Of a DNA stretch of 44,814 bases, positions 35,142 through 42,008 are shown in pieces. Source of the DNA: an uncultured Clostridia bacterium (GTDB lineage Bacteria > Bacillota > Clostridia > Oscillospirales > Acutalibacteraceae); the NCBI GenBank assembly GCA_947631945.1, contig CANRNI010000020.1:1-44814 (forward strand). Reading direction: 5' to 3'. A program made the translations under genes and the position numbers. The first letter of the stretch is position 1. Every line of letters begins with the position of its first letter. Under the pieces are notes generated by a model. It saw only the letters and a program-made list of their open reading frames with translations. It was not told where the DNA came from and searched no databases.

Positions 35142-36512
35142 CTAAATTAGTATATACGATTCGTTTTTTTCCGTTTTAAATTCAATATAATTATTTGTCT
35201 TTTTAAATTTAACCCTTTTGCCGTCGGGTTTTTTTACCGAAATTCTGACGTTTTCGGGAATTTCCGCTCTGCAAGCGCGGCCTTCAAGGCTTTTGATTTT
35301 AAGCGAATCTATTTTTCCTTTTTTAAGCGACGCCGAAACAAGAAAGCCTCCGTCGGCCATTAAATTGTTAAAAGACGCGTTTTCGTTTTTGTTCCAGCCG
35401 GGGAAAACTTTTATAATGCCGTCACGGCTCCGCATAAGCATTTCATTTACCGCAGAGGGAACCGACGACAGATACTCCATACAGCCGTTCGCATGATTGA
35501 AAATCATATTCGGAAGAGAAAATTTTTTAATATTTCTCTTCATTTTTTTTATAATATAATCGGGATTTACTCCGAGCATTGCGGCGCGGGGTAAAAATAA
35601 AAAGGAGTTATCATCTTTAAAACGGCGTTCGCGTGAAAAATATACGTAGCGGGCAATTTTCAGATTTTTTTTGCCGGAGGACGATATTGTTTGTAAAATC
35701 GGACGGTCATCGACGGTAGCGGAACCGAATAGGGATAAACGCGACAGGTCTTTATTTTCAATACGGCAAGCCGAAAGATATAAGCTGCCGTTGTAGATTT
35801 TCTCTATATCCTCAAACGGCAATGAAACGCCCGAATTTGAGAAAAATTCTTGCCAATGCTCTTTAGTACGAATTTTATCAAACTCATAATCCGCGTTGAG
35901 AGCTAACGAGATGCTTTTGCTCACATAATCGGTTGAATCGAAGTTCGACGCGGCGGCTACGCAAAAACGGACGCTTTTTATGCCGTCGATACGCTTTGTT
36001 TCAAGACGGCGGCAGCAAACGGCGACCGCCGATTCCTTTGTAACTGATTTTCCGTCATATTTTTTTAAAAACCATTTTATGCCGTTATCGGAACAGGAAA
36101 AATTTCTTGAACCCGAGGTTTCGGGAATTTCGATATCGAACGACGGAAAACTTCCGTTATCGGGAGATGATAATTCAATATAAATAATATTATTATCGGA
36201 AGATACGAATAATTCAATATTGGCATTACTAAATTCACAGACAAGCAAGCCTTGCCGCATATTTTGAATAATATGATATTTTTCAAGTCCGGCGTTTCCT
36301 ATTCGTATGCTTCCGACGGATTCTGTAACTCCTTCGGGATAAGACGCGTCAAATTTTCGGAAACCCCGCTTTGAAATGCGCACAAGAAAATCGTCTTTTT
36401 CATCGTCCGCCATGACTGCGATATCGCCGTTACCGGTTATCGCGCCGGACGGGATTTTTTCGTTTTCCGATTTTTCGGGTCTTGTGCATATTTCATTGAT
36501 AAAAGTATTCAT
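35142..36512 (-). CDS. Short GH95-like protein (putative inactive or minimal fucosidase relative)
   Basis: The product has 456 residues with no signal peptide. The N-terminal third is a beta-rich domain (GAITGNGDIAVMADD, QGLLVCEFSNANIELFVSS). A helical part begins at HWQEFFSNSGVSLPFEDIEK with YNGSLYLSACRIEN. The end, NEMLMRSRDGIIKVFPGWN and then NNLMADGGFLVSASLKKGKI, is characteristic of the C-terminal region of GH95 alpha-fucosidases and related six-hairpin enzymes (family knowledge). Those are 700-800 residues long, so much of the catalytic barrel is missing or shortened here. No internal stop or frameshift is seen. It may be a pseudoenzyme or another activity. Confidence 0.55.
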   Translation of the reverse strand: MNTFINEICTRPEKSENEKIPSGAITGNGDIAVMADDEKDDFLVRISKRGFRKFDASYPEGVTESVGSIRIGNAGLEKYHIIQNMRQGLLVCEFSNANIELFVSSDNNIIYIELSSPDNGSFPSFDIEIPETSGSRNFSCSDNGIKWFLKKYDGKSVTKESAVAVCCRRLETKRIDGIKSVRFCVAAASNFDSTDYVSKSISLALNADYEFDKIRTKEHWQEFFSNSGVSLPFEDIEKIYNGSLYLSACRIENKDLSRLSLFGSATVDDRPILQTISSSGKKNLKIARYVYFSRERRFKDDNSFLFLPRAAMLGVNPDYIIKKMKRNIKKFSLPNMIFNHANGCMEYLSSVPSAVNEMLMRSRDGIIKVFPGWNKNENASFNNLMADGGFLVSASLKKGKIDSLKIKSLEGRACRAEIPENVRISVKKPDGKRVKFKKTNNYIEFKTEKNESYILI

Positions 36513-36537
36513 GTTTTCACTTCCGATTGTCTATGCC

Positions 36538-36566
36538 GTAAAAAGCGGCAGTACAAATACCGCCGC
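36538..36566 (-). terminator. Rho-independent terminator (minus)
   Basis: On the minus strand GCGGC...GCCGC (36562-36566 with 36545-36549), with an inner GTA/TAC, is followed by five T. It probably ended the pgsA transcript before the element at 36573-36851 inserted between gene and terminator. Confidence 0.7.
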
Positions 36567-36572
36567 CTATCT

Positions 36573-36851
36573 AGGGAAACACTGAATAAATCACGCCTAA
36601 CGGCTGAACGCACATCTTGCCCCGATATTTTCCGTCATTTTTGCCAAAAGCTCCCCCAATACGTCAGTATTCCTGCGTCCTTGTCGTCGCAAACTGCGCA
36701 TCGTTCGTTTTCGCCTAACGGCGGAAAGTTCACTCGCTCCGTTGCTCCTCCTTCCCCCAAAAAGCCTAACGGCTTTTCGGGATCCCCTATGGAAATCTGA
36801 CGAAAAATCTCATGGAGCAATCTGCACGTTCGATTTAATCAGTGTTTCCCT
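36573..36851 (-). mobile_element. Inverted-repeat element, family B, copy 2 (279 bp)
   Basis: The ends AGGGAAACACTGAATAAATC (36573) and, complemented, AGGGAAACACTGATTAAATC (36851) differ at one position. It is the same length as the copy at 28783, inverted relative to it and about 97% identical. It lies 5 bases after the pgsA stop codon and before that transcript's terminator. Confidence 0.85.
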
Positions 36852-36856
36852 GAAGC

Positions 36857-37420
36857 TTATTTTGAAAAATCAATTACTTTCGCGCTGTCTTTTATATATA
36901 TTATTCCCGATACCAATGTGAGAACGGCAATCAGCCACATGAGAACCGCCGACGCGTCGGACAGATAAGGAATTTCAAATTGCAGCTCGTTTGATACGGC
37001 TATACATAAAAGCAGCAATATTGAAAACGTCATCTGTGACGCGGTTTTAATTTTGCCGAAAATATTCGCGGGGATAACCGCGCCCTGCGAAGCCGCAACG
37101 ATTCTTATTGCGGAAACGGTAAACTCGCGGGCGAGTACAATCAAAATAACCCAGATACTGCACATATTCATCTGCATAAAACAAAGCAGTACGGCGGTCG
37201 TCAGTATTTTATCCGCTATTGGGTCAGCGATTTTTCCGAAGTTTGTTACCAGTCCCTTGCTTCTCGCGATTTTTCCGTCAGCAAAATCCGTAAACGACGC
37301 GGCTACAAAAATTATCAGCGAAAATATATAATTGTGCGGTATAAACCGAGCCGTAAATAAAAACAGAAATACGGGAGTCAGCACAATTCTTATAACAGTT
37401 AATTTATTAGGTAAATTCAT
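36857..37420 (-). CDS. pgsA: CDP-diacylglycerol-glycerol-3-phosphate 3-phosphatidyltransferase
   Basis: The enzyme makes phosphatidylglycerol phosphate at the membrane, the committed step to phosphatidylglycerol and cardiolipin. The product has 187 residues with several membrane helices. The CDP-alcohol phosphotransferase motif D-x2-DG-x2-AR-x8-G-x3-D-x3-D is complete (FADGKIARS, then GKIADPIADK). MNLPNKLTVIRI is the usual N-terminus. It is the last gene of recA-recX-rimO-pgsA, 49 bases after rimO. A mobile element sits directly behind its stop codon. Confidence 0.95.
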   Translation of the reverse strand: MNLPNKLTVIRIVLTPVFLFLFTARFIPHNYIFSLIIFVAASFTDFADGKIARSKGLVTNFGKIADPIADKILTTAVLLCFMQMNMCSIWVILIVLAREFTVSAIRIVAASQGAVIPANIFGKIKTASQMTFSILLLLCIAVSNELQFEIPYLSDASAVLMWLIAVLTLVSGIIYIKDSAKVIDFSK

Positions 37421-37469
37421 ATTTTATTACTTTTCAAACAATCCCCGGCATAACAAATATGCCGCGAGT

Positions 37470-38795
37470 TTATACTATTTCTCCCATCAAATCATAATCG
37501 TTAATATCAAATATTTCAACGTCCACTATATCTCCCTCGTCGTAATCGCCTCTGCCGGTAAAATAAACGACGGAATCAATTTCGGGCGCGTCCATCCACG
37601 TTCTACCGAAATAGCTGTCGGTATACGCGTCATAGCCCTCGACAATGCACTTCTGAACCGTGTCGATATATTGCTTCTGCTTATACTGAAAAATATCGAA
37701 CTGTTGTTCCATGATAACGTCCGCCCGATGCTTTTTGATATCGTTGTCAATCTGATTTTCCATATCTGCCGCGGGCGTTCCCTCCTCGGAGGAATACGCG
37801 AAGCACCCAAGTCTGTCGAATTGGATATCGTCAACAAATTCGGAAAGAGCGTTAAATGCTTCTTCATCTTCACCGGGGAAACCTGTTATAAACGTGGTTC
37901 GCAGGATAACATCGGGAATCTTTGAGCGAATTTTTTCAATAAGCTTGGTAAGAGACTCCCTGTCTCCCGTTCTGTTCATCGCTTTTAAAATTCTGCCGTC
38001 CGCGTGTTGGAGCGGAATATCAAAATAATGCAGAACCTTTTCACATTCATTTACGGTATCAAGAAGCTCGTCTGTAATCCTGTCGGGATAGCAGTAAAGA
38101 AGTCTTATCCACTTTATGCCGTCGATTTTGTTAAGCTCTCTCAAAAGCTCGGGAAGCATGAGCTTGCCATATATGTCAAGACCGTATCTTGTAGTGTCCT
38201 GCGCTACTACCACAAGCTCTTTTGTGCCGTCTTTAGCAAGCTGTTCGGCTTCCTTTATGATATTTTCCATTTTTCTTGAGCGGAACGCGCCGCGTATGGA
38301 AGGAATCGCGCAGTAAGAACAGCAATTTGAACAGCCGTCCGCAATTTTTAAGTATGCCCAATGCTTTGGCGTTGTAAGCAGCCGTTCGCCGTCGAGCGGC
38401 ATTTTTTCTTTATCCGGGAAATCGGCAAGCTTTTCATCATTCATAACGGCTTTTACGGCCTCGGCTATATCGGCGTTCGCGCCTATTCCCATAATGCCGT
38501 CAACCTCGGGCAGCTCTTTGAAGATTTCATCTTTGTAACGCTCGGCAAGACAGCCTGTTACAAGAATTTTTTGTATGCTTCCGTCTTTTTTAAGCTCCGC
38601 CATTTCGAGAATATTATCTATTGATTCTTTTTTAGCGTCCTCAATAAAACCGCAGGTGTTAATTATGACAATATCAGCTTCGTATGCAACGTCAACTATT
38701 TCAAAGCCGGCGTTTTCAAGCTTAGAGAGCATAAGCTCCGCGTCTACCTGATTTTTCGGACACCCGAGAGAAATAAATCCCACTTTAATACTCAT
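37470..38795 (-). CDS. rimO: Ribosomal protein S12 methylthiotransferase
   Basis: RimO is a radical-SAM enzyme with two iron-sulfur clusters that methylthiolates an aspartate of ribosomal protein S12. The product has 441 residues. UPF0004-domain cysteines are at C12, C48 and C82; the radical-SAM motif is C155-x3-C159-x2-C162 (GCSNCCSYC). The C-terminal part carries a TRAM domain (QKCIVEGYDAYTDSYFGRTW and onward). ATG 38795 has GGAGG nine bases upstream; a start at 38828 would lie further inside recX. It overlaps the recX stop by 11 bases, implying coupling. Confidence 0.95.
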   Translation of the reverse strand: MSIKVGFISLGCPKNQVDAELMLSKLENAGFEIVDVAYEADIVIINTCGFIEDAKKESIDNILEMAELKKDGSIQKILVTGCLAERYKDEIFKELPEVDGIMGIGANADIAEAVKAVMNDEKLADFPDKEKMPLDGERLLTTPKHWAYLKIADGCSNCCSYCAIPSIRGAFRSRKMENIIKEAEQLAKDGTKELVVVAQDTTRYGLDIYGKLMLPELLRELNKIDGIKWIRLLYCYPDRITDELLDTVNECEKVLHYFDIPLQHADGRILKAMNRTGDRESLTKLIEKIRSKIPDVILRTTFITGFPGEDEEAFNALSEFVDDIQFDRLGCFAYSSEEGTPAADMENQIDNDIKKHRADVIMEQQFDIFQYKQKQYIDTVQKCIVEGYDAYTDSYFGRTWMDAPEIDSVVYFTGRGDYDEGDIVDVEIFDINDYDLMGEIV

Positions 38796-39408
38796 ATTGA
38801 CTTTCCTCCGACAGACCGAATTTATCAAAAGCCGTTTTTATATCGCCGTACGAATATCCGAGACGAATAAGCGCGGCCGTAGCTTTTTTTTTGCCCTTTT
38901 CATCGTTCAGGCAGCTTAAATATTTCTTTTCGATTACCTCTATGATACACGGTACAGCGTCAAAGTCAAGAGATTTTATAACTTTATCGGTTATTTCCCT
39001 GTCTATCCCTTTTTCATACAGCGCGCTTCTGATTCTCGCCAATCCGTAACGCTTGTTTCTCATAAGCTCCTCGGCGTACCGCGCGGCGAAATCCTCATCG
39101 TCAAGAAATCCCAGCTCTCTGCATTTTTGCAGGGCAAATTCGGCACACCGTGCGGAATGATTTTTTAAAAGTTTTCTGTAAAGCTCCTTTTCCGAGTGAG
39201 CCCTTAACGTCAGGAATCTGAGAGCCTGAGCGTAAGCCTTGCGGGATTCTGCGGTAAATTTAAGCTGTTCAAGTTCGTCCTCGTCAATTTCACAGCCGTC
39301 TGTGTAATCGAGAGAATACCATGTATCCGCCGAAACGGTAAAAAGATATTCGCCGTCTATGTAAACGGATATTTTTCCGCCCTTTGAAGGCTCTGTATTA
39401 ATCGTCAT
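38785..39408 (-). CDS. recX: Regulatory protein RecX
   Basis: RecX modulates RecA filaments in DNA repair. The product has 207 residues. It has the family's three-helix repeats: [18 protein letters not shown], then [38 protein letters not shown], and [22 protein letters not shown] 39408 overlaps the end of recA by 11 bases, a common arrangement that couples translation. The TTG at 39417 would add three residues. Confidence 0.92.
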   Translation of the reverse strand: MTINTEPSKGGKISVYIDGEYLFTVSADTWYSLDYTDGCEIDEDELEQLKFTAESRKAYAQALRFLTLRAHSEKELYRKLLKNHSARCAEFALQKCRELGFLDDEDFAARYAEELMRNKRYGLARIRSALYEKGIDREITDKVIKSLDFDAVPCIIEVIEKKYLSCLNDEKGKKKATAALIRLGYSYGDIKTAFDKFGLSEESQYEY

Positions 39409-40480
39409 CGTCTTCAACAGTTACGTCAAGACGCGCTTTTGCGGACGCCGCCGATTTCGGAGCAGTTTTTGAAGGCTTCACGGGTTTCGCGGGAGGATTT
39501 TTTTCGGCTTCGCGTATCTTTGCCTCGATTTCATCTGAAAGCTCGGGATTTTGCTGAAGATAAACCTTAACGTTTTCGCGACCCTGTCCCAGACGCATAT
39601 CGCCGTAAGAAAACCACGCGCCGCTTTTATTTATAACACCGAATTCTACGCCCATATCAACAATTTCGCCTGTTTTTGAAATACCCGTTCCGTACATGAT
39701 ATCAAACTCGGCGGTTTTGAAAGGAGGAGCTACCTTATTTTTAACCACCTTGCATTTTGTTCTTGAGCCTATGACCTCATTGTCGGCGCCTTTAAGCTGT
39801 TCCGATTTTCTTACGTCTATTCTGATTGTCGAGTAGAATTTCAGAGCGCGTCCGCCAGTTGTTACCTCAGGATTACCGTATGTTACGCCGACTTTTTCAC
39901 GAAGCTGGTTTATAAAAATAACGAGGGTATTGGACTTCGCTATGGCTCCCGTAAGCTTACGCAGAGCCTGCGACATAAGCCTTGCGTGAAGTCCTACGTG
40001 GGAATCGCCCATTTCTCCCTCGATTTCGGCTTTCGGAACAAGAGCCGCGACTGAATCTACAATTATAACGTCTATAGCTCCGGAACGAGCGAGGGCTTCG
40101 GTAATTTCAAGAGCCTGTTCGCCGTTGTCGGGCTGTGAAACAAGAAGCGAATCAACGTCAACGCCGAGATTCGCGGCATATATAGGGTCAAGAGCGTGCT
40201 CCGCGTCAACAAACGCCGCCTCCCCGCCTTTTTTCTGCGCCTCCGCTACCACATGAAGCGCAAGCGTTGTTTTACCCGAGGATTCGGGACCATAAATTTC
40301 AACGATTCTCCCTTTTGGAAGCCCGTTTATTCCCGTAGCCGCGTCAAGCGTTACGGAGCCTGTAGGAATAGCTTCTATATTCATGGTGCTGTTTTCGCCC
40401 AGACGCATTACCGCGCCCTTACCGTACTTTTTTTCAATCTGAGCAAGCGCGGTTTCAAGCGCTTTTTGTTTATCAGCCAT
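39398..40480 (-). CDS. recA: Recombinase RecA
   Basis: RecA forms filaments on single-stranded DNA for homologous recombination and SOS activation. The product has 360 residues. Walker A is [13 protein letters not shown], Walker B is [14 protein letters not shown], loop L1 is [20 protein letters not shown] and loop L2 includes [20 protein letters not shown]. The tail is acidic (VEDDDD). ATG 40480 ([21 protein letters not shown]) is chosen; an upstream in-frame ATG at 40498 adds six residues. It is first in a unit with recX, rimO and pgsA. A LexA-type box overlaps its promoter. Confidence 0.98.
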   Translation of the reverse strand: MADKQKALETALAQIEKKYGKGAVMRLGENSTMNIEAIPTGSVTLDAATGINGLPKGRIVEIYGPESSGKTTLALHVVAEAQKKGGEAAFVDAEHALDPIYAANLGVDVDSLLVSQPDNGEQALEITEALARSGAIDVIIVDSVAALVPKAEIEGEMGDSHVGLHARLMSQALRKLTGAIAKSNTLVIFINQLREKVGVTYGNPEVTTGGRALKFYSTIRIDVRKSEQLKGADNEVIGSRTKCKVVKNKVAPPFKTAEFDIMYGTGISKTGEIVDMGVEFGVINKSGAWFSYGDMRLGQGRENVKVYLQQNPELSDEIEAKIREAEKNPPAKPVKPSKTAPKSAASAKARLDVTVEDDDD

Positions 40481-40508
40481 ATATTTACATCCTTTCATAA
40501 AAGAGACT

Positions 40509-40556
40509 TGTACAAATGTTCGTTCATATTATATACCATTATTTTTTATTTTGCAA
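40509..40556 (-). promoter_or_regulatory. recA promoter with LexA (SOS) box
   Basis: On the minus strand TTGCAA (complement of 40551-40556) and TATAAT (40528-40533) are 17 bases apart. CGAACATTTGTACA (complement of 40509-40522) matches the Gram-positive LexA pattern GAAC-N4-GTTC with one mismatch and lies at the transcription start. Confidence 0.75.
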
Positions 40557-40741
40557 GCGTTTTTTTAAATTTTTTGCGATTTTGCTTTAACATGACATAA
40601 TTTAGCCAATGTCATTAGGGTGTGTCTGCACAAAAAACGTGCTCGGGGAGCAAAAACCGTATTTTTTTTCGTCTTTTTTATGATTCGACACTTTTTGGCA
40701 AAATATACAAAAAAATCATCAAAATTTTGTTAGATATTTTT

Positions 40742-40909
40742 TTGTAAGTTAAAAAAATGTATGGTACTATATATATGTTAACGCTTAAAAACAACAGTCA
40801 AATATAACCGAATTGGCGTTAGCAAGCGCAAAAGGCAGTATAGAGAGCAGAAATGCTTTTGGGATGCGGAAATTTGAAAACAAAAGTATGATTGTGGGAG
40901 AGGGGTATA
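40742..40909 (+). promoter_or_regulatory. Promoter and structured leader of the GNAT gene
   Basis: TTGTAA (40742-40747) and TACTAT (40765-40770) are 17 bases apart. The leader of about 135 bases contains complementary AACGC/GCGTT arms and an AGCA-GAAA-TGCT tetraloop hairpin. I do not recognise a known riboswitch. The stretch 40560-40740 is AT-rich and holds nothing else recognisable. Confidence 0.45.
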
Positions 40910-41419
40910 ATGATGTTATTAACCGAACGACTGATTATCCGTAATCTGTGTGAAACGGATTACGCGGAATTTGAACGAATATTGAATGAAGAGCAAAAAT
41001 CTGCTTTCGGAAGTGGAAAGGAATTTCTGAACTGGGTGATTTCGCAATATGCAACTAATGACATTATACACGGCTTGCTTTCTTTCGGTATTTTTGAAAG
41101 GCAGACCGAAAAATTTGTCGGCATGGTAGGCGTTGGCGACCACGACGATTTGCACGAGCCGGAAATCTTCTATCATTTATTACCGGAACAGCGTGGAAAA
41201 GGCTTTGCAACAGAAGCCGCTAAGGCAATGACCGCATGGGCACTTGAAAATTATGATATTGAATATTTAATCGGTACGGTATCCGTAGATAACGTTAAAT
41301 CTCAGCACGTGTTAGAACGGTGCGGCTACGAGTTTATTGAGGTGCGCTCACTTTTGGTTCATGTCACAAATGAAAAAAATGATTTTATGTACTATATATA
41401 TTATAAGGATAAGGTGTAA
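40910..41419 (+). CDS. GNAT-family N-acetyltransferase (RimJ/RimL type)
   Basis: The product has 169 residues. LLTERLIIRNLCETDYAEFERI is the standard N-terminus of this subgroup. FYHLLPEQRGKGFATEAAKAM carries the acetyl-CoA loop (QRGKGFA), and IGTVSVDNVKSQHVLERCGYEF is motif B. These enzymes acetylate protein N-termini, ribosomal proteins or small amines; the substrate is unknown. ATG 40910 has GGGAGAGGGG just upstream. It stands alone between recA and the ATPase and may be an acquired gene. Confidence 0.88.
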   Translation: MMLLTERLIIRNLCETDYAEFERILNEEQKSAFGSGKEFLNWVISQYATNDIIHGLLSFGIFERQTEKFVGMVGVGDHDDLHEPEIFYHLLPEQRGKGFATEAAKAMTAWALENYDIEYLIGTVSVDNVKSQHVLERCGYEFIEVRSLLVHVTNEKNDFMYYIYYKDKV

Positions 41420-41484
41420 TTTGATTAAAGAGAATTTTAATTGAAAGTTTAAATTGAATTTTCTCCCCGTCGGGTAAAACCGCC

Positions 41485-41550
41485 GGACAACACCGTACAA
41501 GGATTGTGTGTAAAGTCAAAAACCGCTCTTTGCGCGGTGTTTTGATTAGT
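41485..41550 (+). terminator. Weak terminator region with a recurring hairpin
   Basis: AACACCG near 41489 can pair with CGGTGTT near 41537, followed by TTT. The inner CAAGGATTGTG hairpin repeats the one at 35093-35124 with changed but still pairing stem bases. Together with the stretch to 41586 no gene is seen. Confidence 0.4.
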
Positions 41551-41586
41551 GTGAGAACACACTCTGATAAAATATTCAAAAACAGC

Positions 41587-41615
41587 TTGACATTTATACA
41601 AATTTATGGTAATCT
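41587..41615 (+). promoter_or_regulatory. Promoter of the riboswitch-ATPase unit
   Basis: TTGACA (41587-41592) and TAATCT (41610-41615) are 17 bases apart. Transcription would start near 41622, just before the riboswitch. Confidence 0.7.
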
Positions 41616-41635
41616 GTAATAGAAATTGAACAGGT

Positions 41636-41773
41636 ATCCATGAGGGAGTAGTTTGCACTTAATTGTGTTTCACTGTCAACACACATGGCGGAATAATCTG
41701 CTTGGCATGAATTAAAAAACCAGACTCGTGTACAGTATTCTTTGTTAAGACGGAATTCTGTACGCGGTTTTTT
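41636..41773 (+). promoter_or_regulatory. Probable yybP-ykoY (Mn2+) riboswitch with terminator platform
   Basis: CATGAG (41639-41644) pairs with CTCGTG (41725-41730) as helix P1. It is followed inside by GGAGTAG and closed by CCAGA before the 3' strand; GGAGTAG and AGA at these places are hallmarks of the yybP-ykoY aptamer (family knowledge). GTCAACAC lies in the middle. A 14-base imperfect terminator stem (41727-41740 with 41753-41766, then six T) shares CGTG with P1, so P1 and terminator exclude each other. Ligand-stabilised P1 would prevent termination and switch the gene on. It precedes a P-type cation ATPase, a classic yybP-ykoY target. Confidence 0.75.
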
Positions 41774-41774
41774 A

Positions 41775-41952
41775 TTAAGGCAATACCGCATAATTATTGT
41801 CGTGCAGATGTGCCGAAAGATTTTTCGTCAGATTGACAAAAGCGAGGAAGTAATACTGACGTATTGGTGGAGCTTTTGGCAAAAATGACGGGAAGCCTCG
41901 GTGCAGATGCGCGGCAAAGGCGGTAGCCGTTAATTGTGCGGTGTTGCATTAA
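41775..41952 (+). mobile_element. Miniature inverted-repeat element, family A, copy 2
   Basis: The left end is identical to copy 1 (AAGGCAATACCGCATAATTA from 41777). The right end is slightly worn (TTGCATTAA). TTAA borders both sides. It lies in the same orientation as copy 1 at 18792, about 90% identical, inserted directly behind the riboswitch terminator T tract and 56 bases before the ATPase start. Confidence 0.8.
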
Positions 41953-42008
41953 GCGCGTTAACTCGTTTATGGGCAGACCTGTAAATTTTGTAAGAAAGGA
42001 AGAAAAAC

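Noticed and set aside
36635-36820. 60-codon frame in the family B element
   Set aside because: All differences from the other copy change amino acids; it is not a selected peptide.
37332-37925. 197-codon plus-strand frame over pgsA-rimO
   Set aside because: It is the complement of rimO and the pgsA start; no independent support.
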